Below, in pieces: positions 12,901 to 24,300 of a DNA stretch of 64,000 nt. The DNA comes from Parasponia andersonii (taxonomy: Eukaryota > Streptophyta > Magnoliopsida > Rosales > Cannabaceae). The translations under genes and the position numbers were made by a program. The stretch spans positions 362,937 through 426,936 of the forward strand of contig JXTB01000105.1 of NCBI GenBank assembly GCA_002914805.1, written 5' to 3'. A model generated the notes under the pieces. The model searched no databases and was not told where the DNA came from. It saw nothing but the letters and a program-made list of their open reading frames with translations. Every line of letters begins with the position of its first letter. The first letter of the stretch is position 1.

Positions 12901-14635
12901 ATAAATTTCCATCAAAAGGAACTCTGAACAAAAAAATCTAGATTTTTATATCCCCCACTATCATTTTTAAAATTCCAAAGTTTACATTTCGTATATTTGA
13001 GCTTCAAATGACGGCTGTTTCAGTGTGACAAAAAAAATAATGGTTGAGTAATTGACAACATGATAACAAAAACATAGAGATAAATATATAAAGAGATCTT
13101 AGTACTCACTTGAAAAGAAGATCTTGGGCTGGAGAAGAAACATCCTTTTTCTGGGTATCATCTCTATCAGTTTCAAGGTTCTCAAGCTGCTGATCAATGG
13201 CTGCAGGAAGTAGATGCGGATGTGTTTGCAAAATTTGGGCCAAAAGCTGGCCGACGGGGGATTCAAACTGAAGAGGAGCAAATGGCATCAAATCACCACT
13301 TGGATATTCTGAGGCTCTCACAGTCACATCTCTTGCTTGGTACTTGTACAGCCCCTTTCCAAGCTTGGGAATATAAAATGAAGGGGAGCTCTATATACAA
13401 AATAAAGTAAAAAGTCAAAATTTATACAAAGAGCAAGATTAAGGGAAAAAAAGAAAAAGAAAAAGAGAATGTCAACAGCAGGCATCAAACATCTAGGCAT
13501 CATATCTCAAATACAGGTCAGCAAACAAGGAAATACCAACACGGTAATATGGTATTGAAGTTTCTATGAAATGCGCCAATGAAGTTTCATGAAGAAGATG
13601 TTATTTGGAATTAATCAAAAAATATTCAAGAAACGAAAATGACCCGGAGACTTGCTTTGCAATTTGTCCAACCATCAATTTACTTGCCAAAAGGAACAAC
13701 TCTTAATCGAAATTTGCAAGTGTTATCACGTTCCTAGAACAAAAAATGTCACCTAAACAAAAACATAGCTTATGTTTTCTTCAAAAAGTAAGTCACAAGT
13801 ACCCGGTACAGCTAATTAAATTACATTGTTCTAAAGTCACATCTCAAAAATATGAAAACTGGTGAGAGTAATATTTTATCTTTACTTCCCTTGAGAATTT
13901 ATATAAACAAAAGAACAAATCAGATAAATGAGAGAGGATGGTAAGATTTATTGAATAAGCACACCCTCTTTTTCAGCATTTATTAAGCACAGAGTTACGA
14001 GAATAAACTGGATATCTTCAGTCGTTGAATTATGGAAATTTATAATCAATATTTTCGTATCGGCATTCTCAGTGGACTAAAACAACAGGCAACTTAAAGC
14101 CACATCAATACAATGCTTGTCCAAGCTATGCACCTCCTCATATCTCAACTAGATACAAAGAAAGCCCAACATTTTCTTTATTAATAATTCAAACAATCTG
14201 GCCAGGAAAAATAATTTTAAACCATTTCTTTACAAAGAGCAACATCACTGTACTTCTGAGAAAATTTCGCCATGGAATAGTTTCTAACAGAAATGAACTT
14301 GAAGCTCTTTTTTCCACTACCAATATTCGCAGGAACCAAACAGAGAAAAAGATAAGGAAAATTATACACCAAACAATAAATTTTTTTTTTTTTTTTTTTT
14401 AAAGAAATTGTATAATTTTCTATGAAATTTAGCCACCAGACGGAGAAAGAAACGAGATTCAGAATCGAAAGCCTGGGGATGGAGAAGGTGAGCTTACTCT
14501 GGAAAAACCAGAAGAAAGGAATGACTTGGAATCGGAGAGTGATGAATGGGAATGGTTATGGCCATGGAAGTGCCTCAAGTCCGGACCCTTGGGAATAACA
14601 AACGACACGTCGCTTACTACGCCTGAAACTTGCAT
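9969..14635 (-). CDS. DUF760 protein, UV-B-induced At3g17800-like, probably plastid-targeted
   Basis: The gene has three exons on the minus strand: 14498-14635, 13110-13390 and 9969-10779. All junctions are GT-AG, and the joined frame of 1230 bases encodes 409 aa. I start at the ATG at 14635 (MQVSGVVSDV); a TTG-initiated extension upstream is not needed. Residues 1-80 are Ser-rich and poor in acidic residues, fitting a chloroplast transit peptide. The first conserved block (SPVGQLLAQILQTHPHLLPA, then an acidic helix) is followed across the exon 2/3 junction by KRIAEVKEKERR. The C-terminal block contains SRYATIRSREA-type sequence (here QRYATIRSREAISLIEKQT), ALFGRPDIKI, and LVLEAVAFGSFLWDAESYVES near the end. 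The family is known from UV-B-responsive Arabidopsis genes; its biochemical role is unknown. Intron 2 is long (2330 bp), and an Asp/Ser-rich stretch (PPDDDSDSYSDGDGEG) is a variable linker. Identification is firm; function is not. Confidence 0.93.
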
Positions 14636-14766
14636 TTTCCTTGTCAATTCTCCGCAAAAACTGTTTGTTTATCACCAAAATTTCTCTCCCTCTCTCTTCG
14701 TTCGGTCATTACTCAACTCACTCAAAACAGATATTTCAGTGCTGATTGGCTCCTATTTTCGTCTTC

Positions 14767-14797
<31 letters not shown>

Positions 14798-17700
14798 CGG
14801 TAGGTACTACGGGCCGACTTTCTCCCACTCGGTACTTCTGGCCCTTTTATATTTGGACAACATATAAGCTTTGCGAAAAAAGTACATAAGTATTCCTCTT
14901 TTAAAAGCAGATTCTTAAAAATACCGTTTTTATTTCATAATACCTGTTTTCATAGAAATGTATACTCAAGTATTTTTTTTATACATAAATGTATATTGTG
15001 GTAAATATTTCATGACTAAAAATTATACCTAAAAATCAGTATATATTTCAAAAAGGATACGGTAGATATAAATTTATACTAAATGTAAATTATATGTAAA
15101 AATTTATATTGTAAATGTACGCCACACATATTGTACACGTAAAATGTATAAAAAGAAGAAATAAGTATTTTTGAAATAAAATAAGAAGACAGGTATTTTT
15201 AAAATATAAGCCACAAAAACTGTTATTGGATGTAAATTTCTCAACGTGGTTTGTAGCAAAACAGCAGGCAGATTGGTGGATATATAGTTGAATACATTTT
15301 AGGCTAATTTCATATTTAGCATCTGTATTATTTCTCAAATCCTATTTTGATCCTTACACTTTCAAAGTCCCTATTTTAGCATCTCTCATTTAACCCTTCT
15401 GTTACTCTTTCATTATAAATAGACAGAAAGCGTCCGTATCTTAGGCCCGAGCAATAAGTAAAATCTCATTTTAGCTCATAAAATTTAAAACACTCTTATA
15501 TTGGCACTCAATCTATCAAAGTGTTTAATTTACATTATATCATCTCTTTATTGTTCAAACTGTATGGAAAAGAGTATGACACTCAAATGATGTTTCAAAA
15601 AACATTTTGGTCAGTTCGGTTCTATTAAATAAGTTGGCTTTTTATTAATTGAAAAAGAATGATGCAGCTTCATTATTAACTTTAGTGACAACAAATTTAG
15701 TCTTTTCTTTGATACATTAAAAAACTGAATTGGATATATATATGAGTGATGTTTTAATAGAGATTTTTCTTTTTACTCTATGAATGGCTACTCTAATTTA
15801 AGCTATTGAATTTTAATCTAATGATTAGAATAATATTAGTAGATTTAATAAAAAATATTATTATAAATAATATATATAAATATAAAAATTTATTTATAAA
15901 AAAAAAGATGAATAACCTAGTGAGCTGGTCAATTTTTTTTATAAGAAAATAAAACTAGTGAAAAATATTTAATAATCCCAAATCACTCTCATTTATCTTA
16001 TTCGTTAGAAACAAAATAACAACAAAAGATACACAAATTTTAAGTTGATTCACGCATAATTTTTTTAAAACAAATTTTCTTTCAATGTAGCTACTTTATT
16101 CAAAAGATTTTTTTTTATTTGAGAAAATAACTTATTTATAATATGAAAATTATGCTACTTTGGATTTTACCTTTTGTACAGTAGAAATGAAATTTTATGA
16201 AATATTGAAGATACGATAGTACATATAGTTTTAAATTAAAAGTAATTAAAAAATTAAACTTTAAATTAAATTTTCAAAAAGGAAAGAAATAGAAAAAAAT
16301 GAATTAGAAATTAATATATTGAATGAGATGACTTGTTATTATAGGTTTATCTCTAAATTAGTCAAACTTACTTATCCATGGAACAAAAACAAAAAGACCC
16401 ATTGAAAACTCACCTATATATATATATTAAATATCGATTTAGATATATTCTATTTAATAACTAGATAAATGTACAACTAAAAGCCGTAAATAAGTTCTCT
16501 TACAAGTAATTTCTCTAAAACTGGATTTAGATATTAGAAAAGTAGCATATCTTAATTATATTTGAGTTTATTATAGAAACTCGTCTAAGTCATGATCACT
16601 AGAGAATCACTAATTTTTGTATGAAAATAAATTTTGCTTTTATTTAGATTTTATAATGGAATAAAATTTTTCTATTATTATTTTTTTTATAGTTGCAAAA
16701 TGCTGAAAATGTCTCATTAAACGCCTGACGTGAGTGAAGCAAGTAATCGCAACTATAATTACAATGAGAAAGTAAATAAAGAGATAGTGTAGAGAGATTG
16801 CAAATAATAATTTTTACGAGCTTTGATAAATACAACAATTTGTCTACGTCTCAGGCTCTAGGCATCAATGTTTTTGAGCATCCATTATCAAGTCCAGAGA
16901 ATGGAAACTTGATCAATTCTTTTATAACAAAGTGAATTTCTTCTTAGACTCACCCAACTTCTTACAAAGAGCTGGACTCTAGCTTTACAATGCCTAATTC
17001 GGATTGTTAAGAATTTGGTGACAATCTCATCTGAAAATTGGTTAGTTTGACATAGGTGCCAACCTCATCTCACATTTAAATAGTTTTTCAATTTATAATT
17101 GAACATTCACTCAAGAATTTCTCTTACTAGGGTAATGGATACAATTTAAACTTAGGAGATCTAAGAATAATGTAATAAGGATGCTCTTTAATTAGCCCCA
17201 TAGGATCTTAAGTTGATTTTGAATAATTGAAAGCTTTTAGCATTTTGAGAGTAATGTATATCGATGCAAGTTGGTGCAAAAGTTTTAAATATTATTGAAT
17301 AAGGCTCTATTTATAATTTACAAAGAAACCTATCCATTTACAGCCAGCCATTTATTGTGCTCCCTGTGACCAATCTAATCGATCAAATTTATAGTTGTAG
17401 GAATTGTCCTCGCTGACAAGCTTCCAACGGTCAAATTTAGCTTCTTTTAGAAAGTCTAGCCAAATTTTAATAAAGGCAATAAAAAAGTAGCCTATACATT
17501 TCAAACGATATTTTGGCCATTTTAAAAGATGTGATATTTATTTTTAAACAATTAAATAAACATTTATTTTGAGCTTAAGATTGAAGAAGATCTATATGTG
17601 ATAAGCCAAGTCAATTTACAAGATTAGGAATGAGTAAACCCTGTTTAGATATGGTCTTGTAACTTGATATTCTATCTTTAAGATTGTTCTTCTAATTGAT

Positions 17701-17894
17701 TCCATGTTCATCGCCTTGAAAACTTGATTAGTTTGAACTTGAAATTATGATTTAAACTAATTTGCTACATATTTAAGTGAAACTATTAGCCATAAATCAA
17801 ATATTTATTAACCGCAAAATAAGAATAATTAAAATTAAAAACCTTATAGGTCCATAAAATAATCTATATATAAATTCATATGACCATATATATC

Positions 17895-18215
17895 GAGATT
17901 AAGAGCAAGAAAAAGAGATAAAATGTGAAAAATAGATAAAGAAGAGAGGAAAAGAAAAGAATGATGAGAACGAGAAGAAGAGAGGGACGAAGGAAAAAGC
18001 GAAATGATAAATAAAGAGGATATTAAAACTAGATACTAACGAGAGAAAGTGAGATAAATGAAAGAACGAAGAAGAGTGAGAAACTAGAGAATATGAAGAG
18101 AGAGATAAAGAGGATGGAGAATGTGAAATTAGGGGGGGAAATTTAAATGAGAGAAATAGGATAGAGAATGTGAAAAGAAGAAGAGAAGAGAGAAAATGTA
18201 GAGAAATATGATAGT
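17895..18215 (+). repeat. Purine-rich (GA) low-complexity tract
   Basis: For about 320 bases the plus strand is overwhelmingly A and G, made of degenerate GAGAAGA, AAGAGA and GATAAA words with few pyrimidines. No clean repeat unit is visible. It is flanked by ordinary AT-rich sequence. Confidence 0.7.
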
Positions 18216-18607
18216 TTTTATTTTAGCAAAGCTAGTATTAGTATTCACTATTTTACTTTCTTGTCTCATTATTTGATACGTAGGCTTTAATATCTTTTTT
18301 TATATTATTAAAATGTGAGATATTTTAGTAGATTCTACTTTTTGTGTTTTTTTTTTATCTTTCAAAATGCTTCAAAAGATGGAGAATACAAGTGTTAATT
18401 ATCTCACGATGATTTAGATAAGATTAGTCGTGGCTTATTCATGTAGCATTGACCGAAGCACACTTAGTAATCGTATTGTGCCCTTGCTCAAATAGAGATG
18501 TAAGAAAAAAAGTGAGGTAGGATGAGGGAATAGTGGTCCTTCAGGCCCTACATTTATGTCTCAGTCTACAGCCTCTTACTTGTTTAAATAGGGTCAAGGT
18601 TGGTGTA

Positions 18608-18699
18608 GGGAATTCTCTAACACATTCTCATACTTTGTTCCAAATAAAATTAAGGGAATTCTCTAATACATTCTCATACTTTGTTCCAAATAAAATTAT
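18608..18699. repeat. Tandem duplication, two copies of a 46-bp unit
   Basis: Copies 18608-18653 and 18654-18699 both begin GGGAATTCTCTAA and end CCAAATAAAATTA. They differ at only one or two positions, so the duplication is recent. Confidence 0.9.
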
Positions 18700-20035
18700 C
18701 ATTAACCAAGACATAAAATAAAAATATACTCTCCTAATAACTATTGGTGATTAATAATAACATGAGGGTTAAGCCTTGAAAAAACCATCTATAAGGGGCA
18801 AGTACTCGACCCATCAAGCTGAATCGTCATTCTAATACTATCTAGCTCTAAATAACACAATTATTATCCAAAAATAAAATAAAAACATAAGCTTCTAATA
18901 ACCACTAGTGATCGATATGAGGGTTAAGCCTCCCCAAACCTATCCATTAGGATAAGGTATCAGCTCAATCAACATCGTGCCTATTTTCAGACTCATATAG
19001 TTCACTTGCTATAATCATTTCTTTTTCTATTTTTTCATAAGGGGATGGGGGATTCAAACCTTAAACCTCTGAGATAAAGGTGGGGTATGATTACTAATCA
19101 AATATAATTACAAATCAAGCTTTACTTACAACCATGTTTCTTTCGATAAATGAACCTCACTAGAAGTATTTTGGAATGATTTAAATTTTTCAAAATTATT
19201 TCATAGAATGAATTTTCTAGGACCAATTTTGACTTTTTTAGGATATTTGTTGAGAGAAATAATTAGGGTTCAAAAGTTAACCTTGCTACCATGTGTCAAG
19301 AATCTCAAGTGAAATAAATTAATTTCGACCCCAAAAGTTTTCATTGTTACCTCTTGCTCTCATTCTAGGCATTTTCTAGCCTTTCTGATCGAGCACTTGC
19401 AGTCTTTATTTCTTTGTTTTCACAAATGGTTCATTTTGGCTGCAATTGATTGGCTAATATTTTTAAGAGGCCAATAATATCAATCTGCATATTATTGTGA
19501 TTAAACGTATGTTATTCTTCATATCCAATAAAAAAGAAGAAGAAAGTGTCCAAAATAGTCAAAAAAATTAGTGACTACTTAAGTGAAATATGGTCTTTTA
19601 GAGAGCATGGTCACTAAAACAATGACCCGTACTGTGGGTCGAAATCATCAATGGGAATTTTTAGGCATACCTAAAATATTAATTGGAGAATGTGACAAGT
19701 CAGAATGGCAAATTATACAAGTTTCTTCGTTCTTAAGTGCTTTTTTCCTTTTTTTTTTTTTTAAAAAAAATTGAGGTACGAGTTCTCCCTCTCTTCCTTC
19801 ATTATATTGTTTTCTAAAGGGCTTCTTTTAGTCAATTCGCAAGCTGCAGCAGTAAAGCAAATCGGTTTGTCTACGATCTTTGTCCCTGTATCCATCTAAT
19901 GAGTTTCTATCACATCATAAATGATTTTGAAACTAAAACTGAAAGTCAACGGAGTCAACTTTCTCGTGAAAGGGGGAAAGGAAAGAAATAGACTTTGCAA
20001 ATCTCTAGCACAAGTTCATAAAAGGAGATTCAGGT

Positions 20036-20486
20036 CATATTTGATATATTGTATAAAGACTCTGTATTATATTAGTTAAACTTAATAGTGTATTTACTTG
20101 TATTTTTATATTATACTACTTAATACGATATCAAAATTCAATGCAATAAAGAATATATGATCTAATACAGAAAAAAAGTATATAGTACATTGTATTGTAA
20201 TATTGTACTTACACTTTTAAGTTTATTTTTCTTAATAAATTTTTGAAAGTAGTATTTTTTTTTAAAAAAAAAATTATAAAGTGGTGTTTTTAAAAAATAA
20301 CTTCTTAGAGTGGTAATTTCAGAATGGTTTTAAAATGGTATTTTTCAAAAATTAACTTTTAATACAACACCTTAATATAATACAAAACTAAACATAGTAA
20401 TATTGTAATAGAATAATACAATACGTACAATCTAATACAATATATCACAATATCTCAATACAATACAATATGACATACCAAACACG
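20036..20486. mobile_element. MITE, copy B of the family at 5569-6203, reverse orientation
   Basis: The left end CATATTTGATATATTGTAT and the reverse complement of the right end, CGTGTTTGGTATGTCATAT, form degenerate inverted termini. Read in reverse, the interior follows copy A, with the same order of ATTGTATTGTAT words, TTTGGTTTTG-like block and AAAAATA motifs. It is about 180 bp shorter than copy A, so one or both have internal deletions. No coding sequence. Confidence 0.7.
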
Positions 20487-21368
20487 AATGATTCACCGAA
20501 AAAAGATGAAACTATCGTAAAATTACCAAATAGATGATTTCATAGATGATCTTATGAAAGAATATATCAGAAACCGTGTCTGGTAGAAGCAAGAGAAAGG
20601 AGATGGGGAACATAATTTTATCCGCTATTGCAACCTTCCATAGAAAACGAGCATTTAAGCACAATCGTATTCATTTATGTAAAGTATGAAGTCTTTTCCA
20701 TCAATCAATCCGAACTTTGGAGAATACTTCTCTTGGTCGTTAATCCCTATAGCCTGTTCCAATTCAATTCCTAATACAATTTAGTTCCACTTAACAAACA
20801 AGCTTGTTCATGTAGACTCTGATCCGCCTTGTTGCCCCCAGAAGGTTGCAATTTTTACGATTACGTTGTGTTCGATTAAAGTCTTTGTTTCAAACTTGTG
20901 ACTTTAAAGAAACACCATATCACACATCCCAAAGGAGTCACTGTGTGGGGAATGATAAACGACACAAAAATTGCAAGCACAAAAGGCCATACTCAACGTG
21001 CCGAAGTTCACAATAGCAGGGAGCAAATAATAATCCCCAAGTTGTACATTTGCCAATCATATTTTAATACAGGTAAAGAAAGTGTGAATACAACCCCTTC
21101 TCTAACGAGGGTACGACATGAATTTCACACTCTACATATCATCTTCCTGATGTTTCGACTGTCAAAGATATAAGCCGAATCAGAAACAAGGAGATGATCA
21201 TATGAAATAAACATTATCCTAAAAAACTAATACGAGAAAAAAAAAAAAAAAAAAGGGAGGGGTTACTTTGATTTAAGTCAAACTACAAGCTATGCCAAAA
21301 GAAAACCTCTGTTGCTAGTTGGTTAGGTTATGCTCCTTGTGAGCGGCATGAAACAGGGTTACCAATAT
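20487..21368. other. Intergenic region and bZIP 3' untranslated region
   Basis: This stretch lies downstream of the leftward bZIP gene, so its right-hand part should be that gene's 3' untranslated region. An A run followed by GGGAGGGG occurs near 21238-21262. A 91-codon plus-strand frame at 20898-21173 has no recognisable domain and is probably spurious. Confidence 0.5.
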
Positions 21369-24300
21369 CTAGTGACCGCCGTGCGTTTCTGTTTGGCCAG
21401 TTTGTCGAGTGTCGCTCGAATGCTGCTCATTCCTGCCAGATCTTAGATCATCTTGTCCAGGAACTTCCCCGAGCCTTTCCTGCAAAAACAGATTTTTGGT
21501 AATCGAATACATAATATATATAGTAGCGTTCAAGACAAGGGTACGGAATGTTGAAATAAATTTGGTATGTTTAATGCTTAATCTAACTTTCCTATATCTT
21601 TGAACTGATAGACATTAAAATTTGAAAGTTTTCAGAGACTAAAAATTGAAATAAATTGCCCTTAGCAATCCCACAAACTCGAACTGCAAACCGAGTGAAT
21701 TGGTTATGGTACATGGAAGAACTTGAAATAAATATTGTACGCCATTCATAACAAACCATGTAGCAGGAAGGGGTAAGCTAAACGGACACCTCATACGAAT
21801 TTGCTCTATAAATTATGTTGAACCAAAAATAAAATTAAAATAGCCAGTTAATACAAGACAACAAAGTGCACTTTATATGCTGTAGCTTATTGGAGCATGA
21901 GTGTCGTGTGTTTTTGGTAGTTAAAAAGACACAAGTTCAGTTCACTAGGGTACCACCAATTTATGTTGACTTTGATCCAAGTACTTTGGCTGATACATAA
22001 AAATCAGTCATTTACAGTAATTTATAGTCAAATGTGAACTAATCCTTCCTTCCAGGGTGCAGAAGTGGGATTGCATAGGGTGATGAGGTTGATGCTGGAA
22101 CGCTAACCAAGTGGGCTTGTAGTAATCTTCAATAGTGGAATCAAACACATTTTGTGTTCCAAGTACTGTCTGATATGCTTGTTGAGAGTTCAGTTTCTAA
22201 TTTTTCCTGTGCTCTGGAATTGCACAGTACTGACAGATTTTGGATTTCGCTGGAAAGAAACAAAAGGACTTTTGAAGATGTGGCCAAGGACGAAGATTCT
22301 CTTCAGGGTCTATTAAATTTAAATATTCTTAAATTTTCGTGAAGTTTCAAAGAGAGCCTCTTCTTTGACCTTGTTCAGTTGGAAAGGATTTTTATATTTG
22401 TCGTTTATCGAGAACTTCTAAATCTCCTAGTTTCTATTCTTTTTATTTTCACTCTTTTTTAAAGAAAACATAAAATATTATGGTTTCTTATCAGAAAAAG
22501 AAAAGGACAAAATCCATCAAATGAAACCAAAGATTAGAACATCACCTTTAGAGAAGCATTCTCTGAAAGAAGCTGCTCATACTCACTCCTGATTCGGTTA
22601 ACCTCTGATCTAAGATTAGCATTTTCTTCCTTTAATGCATCTGCTCGCTGAGCCAGCCCATCACATTCCGCCTAAGTCAAATGCAAGCATACAACTGATA
22701 AGTTCATATCGAGACTTAGAGATGCAAAACAACGGCACAGAATTAAAGACAAAAAATTACCTGCTTGCGCAATCTAGAGCGCCGAGCAGATTCCCTATTC
22801 GACTGTTTCCTTCTCTGCCTTTTAAGCTCTCTTTCATCCTGAATTAAGGCCAACAAAAACCCTGAATGAGTAGGTGCCACAACGCAGAAGTTGTACTTGA
22901 GAATTTAGAAAAATCAAAAGACGAAAATTAATAAAGTGAATTTTAATTCTATTCCTCATTTATTATTTTTGATAAGATAAATTTACGGGACTTGAAACCC
23001 GGACCACTCACACACGCACGCACCCACCCAACCACTTGAGCTAGCCCCAAGTGGAATTCTATTCCCTCCTTAACCCCAGCAAAAACCCTGAACACACTAA
23101 GTCTTCAAGGAAGAAATGTCTGTATCTGACAGAAAAGAGATAAAAGATCCAATGATGAAACCAGAATATGAAAAAGACAGTAGCTCTCTTGTGGCAACTA
23201 GAAAAGAACAAACACTAAGGTATTCAGTGTGCATACATGTATTTGTCCTGCTGACTGCCAAGCAATTGTTCATACACAACACAGCAATAAGTGAAAAAGT
23301 TTCGAAAATTGTCTAGAATGTTTGTTACTTGTACACACACTGTACTTTTACGAAGACCATCAAAGTTTCAAAAATTGTCTAAAATGTTTGTTACATGTAT
23401 GCACACTGAATACTTTTAACGGAGGCAATCCCGCATTAATCTATACAGTGTACCACAAATATCATACCAAAAGAATTTCAGTATGTATTGAAGCCCTAAG
23501 AAGAAATTTCAACTGAACACACGGTAGAGATTTTCCCATGTTTTCAACAATAAAACTCATCATTTAGCTCGCCACCCCAACCACCAAAAAATAGTAAGAA
23601 TAAAAATAAATAAAATAAAATAAAAATACAGGATCCATTTAGTAAACACCAAAAAATGCTTACACCACATCAGTTGGTAAAGACCAAATCACCATTTTTG
23701 ACCCAGGTCTATGTAGGTCATAACTGCACATGACTGAATAATCTCAAACACTCCTTCCAAAAAGGTGCAACTTTTCATATCACATATATATTTTGATTCC
23801 ATAGACCAAACTGATTCACAAATGCCTCTATTCAACTTTCCTCGACTACACAAACTCATATTTGCTCCAATGTGGAGATATATTATTTATGTATCCAACA
23901 ATCAATATAGATGATGTCGAGAATAGATAGAGGATTGTACATAAGCTCAAACAAAAGGCTGGATCCAACCAAAAAGATAAAACTAGGATTTAAATTAACC
24001 AACAAATACTAATCGTCTTGTTACAATTCAAAGATATCCAAGAGTAGTTCCTCCTATTTATATATTTATAACTAGCTTTTCGAAAAATTTTCAAATGAAA
24101 CAAGGCTAAATTCAAGCTCTTGCAGAGTGTTATCTCACAGATTGCTTGGTATTGTACACTAAAGCAGTAAATAAACTTCCCCTTTACTTTATAGATCTGC
24201 TAATGTAACAAAACGCAACAGTATATTTGTAATACAAATTAATCTCTCTATTACAGTTGAATATTTCAAGGCAAAGTCCAGTAGAGAGAAATATTATGAT

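Larger units (their letters stand above)
14636..20035. other. Long AT-rich intergenic region
   Basis: The first 150 bases should hold the 5' leader and core promoter of the leftward DUF760 gene, with a long T run at 14767-14791. Around 15300-15560 the sequence has the run-on wording of a decayed non-coding plant repeat, but I cannot find its ends. The rest is AT-rich with no supported gene. A purine-rich tract and a short tandem duplication are listed separately. Two diverged copies of a block containing ATGAGGGTTAAGCCT lie at about 18740-18830 and 18895-18985. Confidence 0.5.

Noticed and set aside
14526-14867. 113-codon plus-strand frame
   Set aside because: It is the antisense of DUF760 exon 1 running into a T tract (poly-Phe), with no domain.
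15300-15560. Possible decayed non-coding transposon
   Set aside because: The wording is reminiscent of plant repeats, but I found neither terminal repeats nor target duplications.
20898-21173. 91-codon plus-strand frame downstream of the bZIP gene
   Set aside because: No recognisable domain, no splice partners, and it lies in the probable 3' flank or untranslated region of the bZIP gene.
22978-23056. Block with ACTTGAAACCCGGACCACTC, tRNA-like or retroposon-like wording
   Set aside because: Resembles a decayed repeat arm but cannot be folded into a tRNA, and no element ends are visible; it lies within a bZIP intron.
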